A DNA stretch of 53,556 nt from a virus (IMGVR_UViG_3300004184_000007:1-53556); one strand, 5' to 3'; counted from the first letter of the stretch, positions 41,484 through 49,626 are shown. Program-made: numbers and translations. The notes: generated by a model not told the origin, from the letters alone.

Positions 41484-41921
41484 ATGGACAAGCTCGACGG
41501 GCTGATACATTGGGCGAGCGGCATCGATCGTTCTGCACAGTTCGAGGTCATCCGCCGACTGACGGCGATCGCGCCGGGGGCGATGATCGCCATCCCGAGC
41601 GAAGTGAACGATCCGAAGCGGTCTCCTGCCGCCGCCGTGCTGAACGAGCTCGCTCGCTGGTCGCCGACCCCGCTTCAGCGCGACGGGCTCTTCCTTGCCC
41701 TAGCGTCGTGGCTCGACGTGTTGATGCGTGTGGACGGGGCAACGTTTTCAGAACAGATCCAAGGCGTCCCGATTCGCGCGGCGACCGGGTCCGCTGCCCC
41801 GGTCACCGACGAGGTGCTCGCTGCCTTCATGCCTCACCAGATGATGGCCGCTGCCAAGGCGGCGAACCAATGGGCCAGCGCGGTCGGTTCGTGGAAGGAG
41901 TTTCGCCGTGGAGCGACTTGA
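41484..41921 (+). CDS. Accessory gene A in baseplate module, unknown
   Basis: Protein of 145 aa with no match I recognise. Helical; VIRRLTAIAPGAMIAIPSEV, LNELARWSPTPLQRDGLFLA and LASWLDVLMRVDG suggest a compact alpha fold. Codon use is less GC-saturated than in the tail genes (for example GGGCTGATACATTGG near its start), a sign of separate origin. A TATGCT six bases before the ATG could be a -10 box giving a leaderless mRNA, but no -35 is seen. It overlaps accessory gene B by 14 bases. Confidence 0.6.
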   Translation: MDKLDGLIHWASGIDRSAQFEVIRRLTAIAPGAMIAIPSEVNDPKRSPAAAVLNELARWSPTPLQRDGLFLALASWLDVLMRVDGATFSEQIQGVPIRAATGSAAPVTDEVLAAFMPHQMMAAAKAANQWASAVGSWKEFRRGAT

Positions 41922-42132
41922 GCGGGTGTCGGAGATCGAGATCGGTGCCTTCCTGGCTCGCTGCGCCTCGGGCCGCGCGACTCCCGACGACGAGATCGTC
42001 CAGGCGCTGTCCTGGCGTATGCCGTGTCTCCTCGCCGAGTTGCTGGCGCTCTCGCCGGGGCAGCGCGCGAGGCTGCTTGCGTCCCTCGCCGCGCCCCGAG
42101 TTGCCGCGCCCGCCATCGCCTCCGCCGCCTGA
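41908..42132 (+). CDS. Accessory gene B in baseplate module, unknown
   Basis: Protein of 74 aa starting at GTG 41908, preceded by AAGGAG. SEIEIGAFLARCASGRATPD then LLAELLALSPGQRARLLASL looks like two helices of a small regulator or antitoxin-like protein. The pair A-B is translationally coupled and sits between gp46 and gp47, where tail genes are otherwise contiguous. Function unknown. Confidence 0.55.
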   Translation: MERLERVSEIEIGAFLARCASGRATPDDEIVQALSWRMPCLLAELLALSPGQRARLLASLAAPRVAAPAIASAA

Positions 42133-42174
42133 CCCCGCGCGGTCTTCGCAGCCTCTGTCCCCAGGACAACACCC

Positions 42175-43704
42175 ATGCCCTTCACCCCCCGCATCGCCGC
42201 GACCATTCGCGACGCGCTCCTGGCCGACTGGCGCGCCCGCTACCTCGCGCTCTCGCCCCCGCAGGACCTCTCCATCGAGGAGGGCAGCGACGCGTACAAC
42301 GCCGCCGATGCGTGGTCGAAGTCGTTGGAGCCGACGGAGTACCTCGCGGGACAGGCCTCGGCGCGGGTGCTCGTGCGCGGGCAGTTCGGCACGGAGCTGG
42401 ACACCTCGGCGTCCGACGACGGTACGCAGCGCAAAGCCGCGACGGCCGCGCAGCTCTCCGTGCCGGTGACCGGCCCGGCGATCAACGGCACCACGGCGAC
42501 CAACGGCGCCACCCTCTCATCGTCCGACGGCCTGCGCTTCGTCCCGATCGACCCCGATACCGGCGCCGCCCTCACGTCCGTCACCGTGGATGGCAGCGCT
42601 CAGGCGACCCTCACCGTCGAGTGCACGACCCTCGGTACCGACGGGAACCTCCCGACGCCCACGACGCTGACCTGGTCGACGGCGCCCATCGGCTTCGCGG
42701 CCACTGCAGCAACCAGCGGCATCACCCGGCAGGGCACCGCCACAGAGAGCGACACCGCGCTCCAGGCCCGGCTCATCGAGCGGCGGCAGGCGCGCCCGGG
42801 CAGCGGCAACCCCGCCGACGTCCGCCAGAAGCTGCTGGAGTACGCCGGGGTCGACGAGGTGTTCGTGCACCCGTGCATGGCGCCCGACGGCACCTACGCG
42901 CTCGGCTGCATCACCGCGGTGGTGCTCGGCCCCGCGGCGGGCGACTCGACGGCGCCAGGGATCTTCTTCGACGCGCCGACGGGCTCGCCGCGCACGCAGG
43001 CGCTGATGAAGCGCTTCCTGCTGGGGGAGGTCGACGCCGACGGCGAGGAGATCCTCGAGGCGGAGCGGGAGGGGTTCCTCCCGGCGCCGATCCACCCGGA
43101 CAACGTAACGGTGGTGTCGCCTGGAACCGTCGCGTCCGAAGTGGTCGTCACGGTCACGACCTCCGTCGACTACCCGCCGAGCTTCGTCGGGAGCTACGTC
43201 GTGGCGGCCGCGCCCGCGCCGACGACCACGACCTTCTCAACGACGACCCCGATCGACGGGACCGGCCCGGGGAAGATCGAGCCGGACAACATGATCGCGA
43301 TCAACGTGAGCACGCCCGCGAAGCGCGGGGGGTTCACGCGGGGGAAGGTCCTGACGGCGGCGGGAACGAGCGTGATGCTGGCCGAGGCGCTCCCGGCCGC
43401 GCCAGTCGCCGGGACCACCATCTACCCGACCACGGCCGCATGGCAGGGCATCCGCGACGCGGTGTTCGCGACCTTCGACGCGCTGGGCTCTGGCAACCCA
43501 GTCATCATGCCGTCGCGGGAGCAGCGGTTCCCGGCCGAGTCGTGGGGGCGCCCTGCCACCATCCGCGCCTCGCAGCTCATCGCGGCGATCATGGCCGTCC
43601 CTGGGGTGACCGACGTGACCGTAACGATCAGCGGGGGCACGGGGGCGACCGGGTCGATCCGGCACGTTGTCTGGCTCTCGACGCTGACGATCGTGCCGGG
43701 GTGA
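42175..43704 (+). CDS. Baseplate J-like protein (Mu gp47-like)
   Basis: Protein of 509 aa, a core piece of the baseplate wedge. Helical start (RIAATIRDALLADWRARYLA), then ARVLVRGQFGTELDTSASDD, a beta domain (GLRFVPIDPDTGAALTSVTV), the conserved RLIERRQARPGSGNPADVRQ-KLLEYAGVDEVFVHP region of the J family, and a C-terminal domain with GSIRHVVWLSTLTIVPG. The stop codon overlaps in the palindrome TGATCA with the stop of the oppositely oriented lipoprotein gene. Confidence 0.8.
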   Translation: MPFTPRIAATIRDALLADWRARYLALSPPQDLSIEEGSDAYNAADAWSKSLEPTEYLAGQASARVLVRGQFGTELDTSASDDGTQRKAATAAQLSVPVTGPAINGTTATNGATLSSSDGLRFVPIDPDTGAALTSVTVDGSAQATLTVECTTLGTDGNLPTPTTLTWSTAPIGFAATAATSGITRQGTATESDTALQARLIERRQARPGSGNPADVRQKLLEYAGVDEVFVHPCMAPDGTYALGCITAVVLGPAAGDSTAPGIFFDAPTGSPRTQALMKRFLLGEVDADGEEILEAEREGFLPAPIHPDNVTVVSPGTVASEVVVTVTTSVDYPPSFVGSYVVAAAPAPTTTTFSTTTPIDGTGPGKIEPDNMIAINVSTPAKRGGFTRGKVLTAAGTSVMLAEALPAAPVAGTTIYPTTAAWQGIRDAVFATFDALGSGNPVIMPSREQRFPAESWGRPATIRASQLIAAIMAVPGVTDVTVTISGGTGATGSIRHVVWLSTLTIVPG

Positions 43705-44589
43705 TCATCGCGGGCACGACCACGACGTTGTCGTGTCCGCGGCGCAGTTGCAGAAGCTCTGAACCATGGTGGGGCTGGTTCGGTACGTCCCGCACCGCTG
43801 ACACGCCAGCGTGTTGGCGGCATACCGCTGAAGCAGCATCACGTCGGGCGTGCGCGAGGCCACGCACCGGGCGGTGCCCTGCCATGTCCGCTCGCTTGAG
43901 CTGAAGTGGCGATCCTGAAGCGTCAGGCAGTACGCGTTGAGCTCCGCACTGCCCGCGCTGTCCTCGGTCCCGTCGCAGTTGTCGTCGAACCCGTTGCATC
44001 GTTCCGTAGCCCCGGGATGGCGGTCGCGGTCGGTATCGTCGCAGTCCATCCCTCCGCACGCCGGGATCGTCGCCCCGTCCCCATCGGCATCGCAGGCCAC
44101 GCAGGCAGATGCGAAGCACCCACGGCCCGCAGCGCACGCTGCCCCGCAGGCGCCGCAGTTCGCCCCGCTGCTCCGCAGGTTCGTCTCGCAGCCGTTGGCC
44201 GGGTTGCCGTCGCAGTCGGCGAGGCCTTCGGAGCACACGCCGACCCCGCAGCGACCACTGAGGCACGCTGCGCTCATCGCGCCAGCGGGTGTCACGCAGG
44301 CCACGCCGCAGCAGTTCCCGACCGTGGCGGAGGTACATCCAGCCGGAAGAACGTCAGCGGGCACGTCCACTCCCACGTCCCCCGGCCCGGCATCGGGCAG
44401 CGCGGGCCGATCCTCGCCGACGTCCGCCGCGGGCGCGTCCCCGCCACCGGCGTCGATCGCCACGCAGGCCCCGCCGCTGCACACCGTCCCGACGCCGCAC
44501 GCGCTCGAGCAGGGGCCCGAGTCGGGGAGCAGCACAGGGTCAGCGGCGCAAGCGGCGAGGGTGAGGCAGAGCAGGAAGAAGGATCGCAT
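43705..44589 (-). CDS. Cys-rich lipoprotein with MopE-like repeat (moron)
   Basis: Protein of 294 aa on the strand opposite to all surrounding tail genes. ATG 44589 begins a lipoprotein signal peptide with Cys14 after LTLAA (MRSFFLLCLTLAAC). The mature part is Asp/Pro-rich, then Cys-rich: NCCGVACVTPAG, CGVGVCSEGLADCDGNPANG, and a segment with ACDADGDGATIPACGGMDCD and CNGFDDNCDGTED, resembling metal-binding motifs of extracellular proteins of myxobacteria. Likely exported and anchored to the envelope. Expressed independently, it fits a lysogenic-conversion gene such as superinfection exclusion; that role is inference. Confidence 0.7.
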   Translation of the reverse strand: MRSFFLLCLTLAACAADPVLLPDSGPCSSACGVGTVCSGGACVAIDAGGGDAPAADVGEDRPALPDAGPGDVGVDVPADVLPAGCTSATVGNCCGVACVTPAGAMSAACLSGRCGVGVCSEGLADCDGNPANGCETNLRSSGANCGACGAACAAGRGCFASACVACDADGDGATIPACGGMDCDDTDRDRHPGATERCNGFDDNCDGTEDSAGSAELNAYCLTLQDRHFSSSERTWQGTARCVASRTPDVMLLQRYAANTLACQRCGTYRTSPTMVQSFCNCAADTTTSWSCPR

Positions 44590-44644
44590 CCCCGGACGGT
44601 AGCTCAGCCAGGCGCCGAACGAACAACCCACGGAGACCGAGAAC

Positions 44645-44818
44645 ATGAACATCGAAGCCCAGGCCCGATCCGCAGCCGTCGCGACCACCGCGTGCCGCTA
44701 CCTCCGCCCCGTCGTCGAGCGGCGGGTGCTTCGCGCCCTGCGCGCCGCGGTCCGCAACGGCCAATCCGCCGAGCGCATCGCCGCGCTGGCCGCGGCCCTC
44801 ACGGCGCTGAAGGGGTAA
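44645..44818 (+). CDS. 57-aa basic hypothetical protein
   Basis: Begins 55 bases from, and divergent to, the lipoprotein gene. Helical and Arg/Ala-rich (CRYLRPVVERRVLRALRAAV). A GGAGACCGAGAAC stretch before the ATG may be its ribosome site. No family recognised. Confidence 0.4.
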   Translation: MNIEAQARSAAVATTACRYLRPVVERRVLRALRAAVRNGQSAERIAALAAALTALKG

Positions 44819-44823
44819 GCCCC

Positions 44824-45060
44824 CTACGTCGCGCGGCTGCCCTTCGGGGTGACCCCGGCGCAGATGCGGTCGACTTCCGTGACGACGTCCGCTGGCGCCC
44901 TTGGGGGCGCACCCCGCTTCGCATCGAACGCGGCCACCGCGAGCACCGCCCGGATGCGTGCGGAGACGACATACTTCATGTCGCCCGGCACCTCGATCTT
45001 CTCGCCCACCGATGCCTGTAGGTACGCGGACAGGTAGTGGCTGAACTCTTCTTCGCTCAT
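44824..45060 (-). CDS. 78-aa hypothetical protein with strong ribosome site
   Basis: Minus-strand gene ending five bases from the stop of the 57-aa gene. The start ATG 45060 has an unusually perfect GGAGGTGAT site upstream, so it is very likely translated. Sequence MSEEEFSHYLSAYLQASVGE then ARIRAVLAVAAFDAKRGAPP and TEVDRICAGVTPKGSRAT, helical with an acidic N-terminus. Unknown function; part of the accessory island. Confidence 0.6.
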   Translation of the reverse strand: MSEEEFSHYLSAYLQASVGEKIEVPGDMKYVVSARIRAVLAVAAFDAKRGAPPRAPADVVTEVDRICAGVTPKGSRAT

Positions 45061-45150
45061 CGGGAATCACCTCCGATCCGACGGTAAAGGCGGCGGACAG
45101 AGCTCCCAAGGCTCCCCGCGCTGCTCTCTAGCCTCCGCAGGAGCTCTCCC

Positions 45151-45339
45151 ATGAACATCCTCTCCACCGCCCCCACGCGCGCCGGCGCCGCCGGGGATGT
45201 CGCCCGCCGCCTCGCCTACTGGATGGGTCCGGCCATCCGCGCGGCGGACAGGGCGGCGGACCTTCGCTGCGCGCTCGGCCGCAGCCGCTCCGTCCACGCT
45301 CCCGTGGTACAGACCCCGCCCTCTGGTACGCTCCCGTGA
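45151..45339 (+). CDS. 62-aa hypothetical protein
   Basis: ATG preceded by AGGAG. Basic and Ala-rich (APTRAGAAGDVARRLAYWMG then AADRAADLRCALGRSRS), with a Pro-rich tail. It lies 13 bases before the TPR gene and may be the first cistron of that unit. No family recognised. Confidence 0.4.
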   Translation: MNILSTAPTRAGAAGDVARRLAYWMGPAIRAADRAADLRCALGRSRSVHAPVVQTPPSGTLP

Positions 45340-45352
45340 TCGAGGCCTCCTG

Positions 45353-46159
45353 ATGACCCTGCCCCTCACCAAAGCCGAGCAGCTCTACAACGAGGCGGTC
45401 GCGCGTCTGAACAACGAGTGGGACGTCATCGATCCGTTCACACTTCGCCGGTGGCTTCGGGATGGCCGGGGTCTACTGGACCACGCTGACGACTTTGGGC
45501 GGTGGCAGCTCTGGACGATCATCGGACACTGCGAGTTGCGACTTGCCATGGTGGCCCCGAGCGCGCGCGCCCGGCTGGAAGCCGCTCACGCCGCGTACGA
45601 AGAGGCGCACCGCATCCGGCCGTCGAACCCGCACTCCATCGTCGACGTGGGCCGTGCTCTTGGTCATCTCGGCCGACCCCGGGAGGCGCTCCCCTACTTC
45701 GAGCGGGCCGAGCAGATCTACGCGCCGGACTCGGTGGAGCGGGTCATCGTCCAGGCGAATCTGGCAATGGCCCACTACAGCCTGGAGGATTCACCCCGCG
45801 CCAACGTGTTTCTTCGGCGGGCGATCAAGAGCGTCCGGCCTGACGATGCGCACACGCTCCTGCAGCTCGCTCAGACGGCGGCGCAACTGGGGCACGAGGA
45901 CGACGCGGCGGAGATCTTCGTGCGGTTTCTCGCGGCATCGCAGCGGCGCGAACGAGGCGACGCACCGGCGGCGGACGTGATCCGGCGCACGCCGTCCGAA
46001 GTGATGCTGCGCGCTGTACGGGCGAATGCGCTTCGGGATGCGCTGGTCAACGTGCTCGCACGCGCTGAGGAGCCCATTCCCGACGACATGGCCACGTCCG
46101 CGGAGCGAGTGCTGTCGCCGGAGGGCTGGGCCCGCTTTGAGAGTTTGGTTGAGGCGTGA
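45353..46159 (+). CDS. TPR-repeat protein coupled to the GNAT gene
   Basis: Protein of 268 aa. At least four tetratricopeptide-type helix pairs are visible: RLEAAHAAYEEAHRIRPSNP, VGRALGHLGRPREALPYFER, ANLAMAHYSLEDSPRANVFL, and LLQLAQTAAQLGHEDDAAEI. TPR proteins bind other proteins. Its stop overlaps the acetyltransferase start (GTGA), so the two are made together. In known TacT-type toxin systems the partner is a ribbon-helix-helix antitoxin; a TPR protein here could serve as the neutralising partner. Codon use is less GC-rich at third positions than in the tail genes. Confidence 0.65.
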   Translation: MTLPLTKAEQLYNEAVARLNNEWDVIDPFTLRRWLRDGRGLLDHADDFGRWQLWTIIGHCELRLAMVAPSARARLEAAHAAYEEAHRIRPSNPHSIVDVGRALGHLGRPREALPYFERAEQIYAPDSVERVIVQANLAMAHYSLEDSPRANVFLRRAIKSVRPDDAHTLLQLAQTAAQLGHEDDAAEIFVRFLAASQRRERGDAPAADVIRRTPSEVMLRAVRANALRDALVNVLARAEEPIPDDMATSAERVLSPEGWARFESLVEA

Positions 46160-46695
46160 GCGCGGCCATGGAGGTGCGACGGCTGCTCTCGAAGGACATG
46201 ATTAGCGACTTCAGCTGTGGCACGTCGGCGCTGGACGACTACCTCTCGAAGCACGCGCGCGAGAGCGCGGGTCGGCAGTGGAACGCGACGTGGCTCGCGA
46301 TCGACACCGAAGGCGACGACGCGATCGCCGGGTACGTGACGATGGTCCCCGGTTCGGTCCGAAGCGCGCTCCTGAAGCCGCTCATACCCCGGCTCCCGGG
46401 ATATCCCGCGCCGGTGCTGCTGCTCGCGAAGATGGCCACAGACCTCCGGTTCCGGGGTCGGGGCGTGGGGACCCGGCTCCTGCGGGAGGTCTTCCGTGCG
46501 GCCCTCACCCAGGCCGAGCAGGTCGGCTGCGTGGGCGTGTTCACCGACGCCAAGCCCGATGCCGTGGCGTTCTACGACCGGCAAGGGTTCGTGCTGGTCG
46601 AGGCGCCCCAGGCAGAGGTCGGCACGACGGCGATGTTTCTGACGATGCCCGCGGTCCGGGAGCGGCTCGTGGCGCTCGCCGACGCGCCCCAGTAG
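46156..46695 (+). CDS. GNAT acetyltransferase of TacT/AtaT toxin type
   Basis: Protein of 179 aa. GTG 46156 overlaps the TPR stop; an in-frame ATG four codons on is an alternative start. The family signature FSCGTSALDDYLSKHARES opens the protein, IAGYVTMVPGSV gives the beta strands, RFRGRGVG (about residues 98-105) is the acetyl-CoA loop, and the catalytic Tyr140 stands in AVAFYDRQGFV. These features match toxins that acetylate the amino group of charged tRNAs and stop translation. Paired with a TPR protein rather than the usual DUF1778-type antitoxin. Strong family call, biological role inferred. Confidence 0.8.
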   Translation: MSAAMEVRRLLSKDMISDFSCGTSALDDYLSKHARESAGRQWNATWLAIDTEGDDAIAGYVTMVPGSVRSALLKPLIPRLPGYPAPVLLLAKMATDLRFRGRGVGTRLLREVFRAALTQAEQVGCVGVFTDAKPDAVAFYDRQGFVLVEAPQAEVGTTAMFLTMPAVRERLVALADAPQ

Positions 46696-46738
46696 TCCCC
46701 GCGGCGCTGCCGTTCCGACTGCCCGTCCCTGATCCCTC

Positions 46739-46773
46739 CGCGGCCCGTCGCCCCACCTGGCGCGCGGGCCGCG
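46739..46773 (+). terminator. Terminator-like hairpin at the end of the accessory island
   Basis: Perfect 9-bp GC stem (46739-46747 with 46765-46773) with a 17-base loop, in the gap between the GNAT gene and gp48. No T-run follows, so it may act as a processing or Rho-linked signal rather than an intrinsic terminator. Marks the border of the island. Confidence 0.4.
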
Positions 46774-46792
46774 CTCGTTCTGGAGCCCCCAT

Positions 46793-47398
46793 ATGACCCA
46801 GTCCCTCCCATCCGGCTCCACCGCGGCCGACCGGATCGCCCGTGAGCTCGCCCGCCTCCGCGGCCCAGAGATCTCCCCCTCCGACGGCACCCTCGTCGCT
46901 GAAGACCTCCGCGCCCAGGGCGGCGCCGCGGCCCTGGCGCGTGCGACGATCCAGCGAGCGATCGCCCAGGCCCACCCGAGCACCGCGACCGACCTGCTGC
47001 CGGAGCTCGAGGCAGAGTACGGCCTGCCGAGCGGGTCCGCGCTCTCGACCTCCGCGCGCCAACTGCGGCTCCTCGCGAAGTACCGGGCGCGGGGCGACGG
47101 CTCGCTGAACGCGCTCGCTGTCACCGTGCGGACGCTCGTGCCGACGGCGACGCTGCTCGCCATCGCCGCAGCCGCCGTGGCGGACACCGCCCCCGACGCG
47201 GTGTTCAACCTGGTAGTGCTGGTCCCGCTCGCCACCATGGACGACGCGAACGTCCTCGCCGAGCTCGACGCGCTCCTCGGCCAGCAGGTCACCAGCTACG
47301 CGAACTGGACCTACGGCCGCGGCGCGGGCCCCGACATCGACCCCTTCCTCTGCGACCGCACCGACTCGCAGTGCGACGTCGACCTCCTCGCCTCGTAG
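46793..47398 (+). CDS. Baseplate protein (Mu gp48 / DUF2313-like)
   Basis: Protein of 201 aa with TGGAG before the ATG. LLPELEAEYGLPSGSALSTS-ARQLRLLAKYRARG and ALAVTVRTLVPTATLLA follow the gp48/YmfQ pattern. This is the last conserved baseplate piece before the fibres. Resumes the tail gene order after the accessory island. Confidence 0.75.
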   Translation: MTQSLPSGSTAADRIARELARLRGPEISPSDGTLVAEDLRAQGGAAALARATIQRAIAQAHPSTATDLLPELEAEYGLPSGSALSTSARQLRLLAKYRARGDGSLNALAVTVRTLVPTATLLAIAAAAVADTAPDAVFNLVVLVPLATMDDANVLAELDALLGQQVTSYANWTYGRGAGPDIDPFLCDRTDSQCDVDLLAS

Positions 47399-47422
47399 CC
47401 CCCTCCACCGATCGGAGCCCCC

Positions 47423-48283
47423 ATGTCCGGAGCCGCCTTCAGCGCAACCCCGAGGTTGCAGCAGCCGGTCTCGCCTGCGCTTCCGCAGGGTGACCCGAGC
47501 AACCTCGCCCTCGCCCGCGAGCTGCTCGACAACCGTGCGCTCTTCCTCGCGGTGGCGCGCGGGCACTCCCCCGGCGACGTCCGCGTCACCGTGGGCGGAG
47601 ACGCCGCGGCGCCCTCGCTCGCCGTCACCGACGCCGAGCCCGTCCCTGTGCGCGACGAGGACCTCGTGTGGCGCGCGGCCGGCCCCCTCGCAGGGACCGT
47701 GCTCCCGGGCGCGCTCGCCGCCTCCACGATCCACTACCTCTACCTGCGCTCGGCGACGGACGGGACGATCAGCTACGTCGTCTCGACGACGGCGCCGACG
47801 ACGGGCAGCTACCGGGCCACCGGGGACGAGCTGCAGCGCCACGTCGCGACCTTCGCCACGGGCCTCCTCGGCTTCCCCCTTCCGGCCGTGGTGGGCACGC
47901 GGAGCGGGAAGTACATCGCGAGCGGCAACCGCAACGAGCTCTACGTGCTCAACAACGCACAGGCTACGAGCTGGGCCCCGGTCGACCTCTCGGCCCTGGT
48001 CCCGCCTTCGGCCACCACGGCGTGGGTCATGGTCCGGGCCTACCGGGCCGCGGCGGATGCGGGCGTTCGGGAGGTGCAGCTACGCCGGGCCACGGCGGAT
48101 GCGGGCTCGTTCATCGCCGCTGCGGCGCACCCATCGAGCGCGGGCGGCATCGACATCGACACCTACGACGAGAAGCTCGTGGCCATCCCGCTCACGGCAC
48201 AGGCCTTCGAGTACCAGCTCAACGCGGCCGTCACCGTGGGCGCGCCCTACGGCGCTCGCTTCATCGTCGTGGGGTGGGAGTAG
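47423..48283 (+). CDS. Tail fibre-like protein 1
   Basis: Protein of 286 aa. Beta-rich with many Thr/Ser/Ala/Gly residues: SNLALARELLDNRALFLAVA, LAASTIHYLYLRSATDGTIS, and a C-terminal ATTAWVMVRAYRAAADAGVR then KLVAIPLTAQAFEYQLNAAV. It occupies the fibre slot downstream of gp48. The first half may attach to the baseplate, the second may bind the host. No specific family. Confidence 0.55.
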   Translation: MSGAAFSATPRLQQPVSPALPQGDPSNLALARELLDNRALFLAVARGHSPGDVRVTVGGDAAAPSLAVTDAEPVPVRDEDLVWRAAGPLAGTVLPGALAASTIHYLYLRSATDGTISYVVSTTAPTTGSYRATGDELQRHVATFATGLLGFPLPAVVGTRSGKYIASGNRNELYVLNNAQATSWAPVDLSALVPPSATTAWVMVRAYRAAADAGVREVQLRRATADAGSFIAAAAHPSSAGGIDIDTYDEKLVAIPLTAQAFEYQLNAAVTVGAPYGARFIVVGWE

Positions 48284-48286
48284 GCC

Positions 48287-49204
48287 ATGCAGCGCGCAGG
48301 AACCTTCGCCCGCGGGAGCCACATCCCGGGAGCCACGCTCAACCGCATCCAGGACGAGGCGGCGGGGCTCAAGACCGCCACCGGCACGGTCACGGGCACC
48401 GTCGCCCTCGCCGGTCGCGACGGCCGCTACTGGTCGTCTCCCGACGCGGGGGTGGCGGACGGCGCCATCGCCGTGATCGATGCCTCACGCGACTGGAAGA
48501 GCCACCGGGTGCGGGGCACCTTCGTCCGCCTGACTGCAGCCGACCAGCGCCTGCATGGCGCCGCTGCCTGGAAGCGAAACGACCCCACGCAGGCGATCGC
48601 GGTCCGCTCCTTCGACGACGGCTGGACCGGCGTGAACACCGTCGCGATCGCCGCGGCTCCCGTGATCGGTGCGGGGGTCTTCGCGATCATCCTCGACGAG
48701 CTCGGCGATGGTGTCGACCGCGTCTTCCTCTACGCCCGCGAGTCGGACGGCGCGCTCTGTCTCTTCAACGACACCGGCTCCGCGCTGCACGCGGAACTCG
48801 ACTACGAGGCCTCGGGCGCGAGCACGTCGACCGCGACGGCGCCCACCGTCCCCGGGTTCCTCTTCGGCGACCTCGACACCACCGACGCCACCTGGACGAC
48901 GGTGCCCGGGTGCAACGCGACCCTCGCGCAGTCCTCGACGGTGACCTTCCAGGGGATGGTCTCGGCCATCCGCGACGACGGCACCGAGGGCGGGAGCTGG
49001 ACCTTCACGGCGCGCGCTCGCCGTCCCGCGAGCGGCGTCCCGGTGATGGGCACGGTGCTCTTCGGGCTCGTCGATGCCGACGACGCGACCTGGGACGTGC
49101 GGGTGCAGGTGAGCGGCTCGGACGTGGTGGTGCAGGTGATGGGCGCGGCCGCGAAGAACGTGACCTGGCGCGCTGAGATCCAGACGACGGAGGCGGTGAT
49201 CTGA
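48287..49204 (+). CDS. Tail fibre-like protein 2
   Basis: Protein of 305 aa, three bases after fibre protein 1. The start FARGSHIPGATLNRIQDEAA is an attachment-like motif common at the N-termini of phage fibres; the body is beta-rich (VFAIILDELGDGVDRVFLYA, VDADDATWDVRVQVSGSDVV). Probably host-recognition or fibre tip. The stop shares one base with the next ATG. Confidence 0.5.
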   Translation: MQRAGTFARGSHIPGATLNRIQDEAAGLKTATGTVTGTVALAGRDGRYWSSPDAGVADGAIAVIDASRDWKSHRVRGTFVRLTAADQRLHGAAAWKRNDPTQAIAVRSFDDGWTGVNTVAIAAAPVIGAGVFAIILDELGDGVDRVFLYARESDGALCLFNDTGSALHAELDYEASGASTSTATAPTVPGFLFGDLDTTDATWTTVPGCNATLAQSSTVTFQGMVSAIRDDGTEGGSWTFTARARRPASGVPVMGTVLFGLVDADDATWDVRVQVSGSDVVVQVMGAAAKNVTWRAEIQTTEAVI

Positions 49205-49626
49205 TGGCCAACCGATACGCAGCAACCAGCGCCACCCCCAACACCGACGTCGACAGCCTCGGCGGGGGCGCGACCCCCGACACGATCACCCCAACGCTCA
49301 CGCCCGGGGGCTGGACCTCGGGGCAAAACACGGTGCTCGTCACGGTGACAGACTCCCTCGGGGCTCCGCGGATCGGGACGCCCGTGCGCCTGACGCACAC
49401 GTCCACGGGCGGAGCGTACAGCGCGCCCACGCTCAACCTGGGCGTGCAGCTCGCGGCGCAGCAGAACGCGGCGAACGACGGCGGTCACCTGCTCGCGGTG
49501 ACCGACTACCTCGGGCGGGTGCAGGCGCTGTGGAATTCCCCCACGGGCACCACCACCACCGTCACCGCGGTGGTGCTCTCCGAGGCCCCCGCCTCGCTCA
49601 CCCTCACCCCCTTCGTGTCGCCGTGA
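49204..49626 (+). CDS. Ig-like (Big) domain virion protein
   Basis: Protein of 140 aa with one bacterial immunoglobulin-like domain: NTVLVTVTDSLGAPRIGTPV (strand-turn-strand), LTHTSTGGAYSAP, and VTDYLGRVQALWNSPTGTTT. Such domains are frequent on tail and head surfaces and help adhere to the cell surface. Overlaps the fibre gene by one base. Confidence 0.6.
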   Translation: MANRYAATSATPNTDVDSLGGGATPDTITPTLTPGGWTSGQNTVLVTVTDSLGAPRIGTPVRLTHTSTGGAYSAPTLNLGVQLAAQQNAANDGGHLLAVTDYLGRVQALWNSPTGTTTTVTAVVLSEAPASLTLTPFVSP

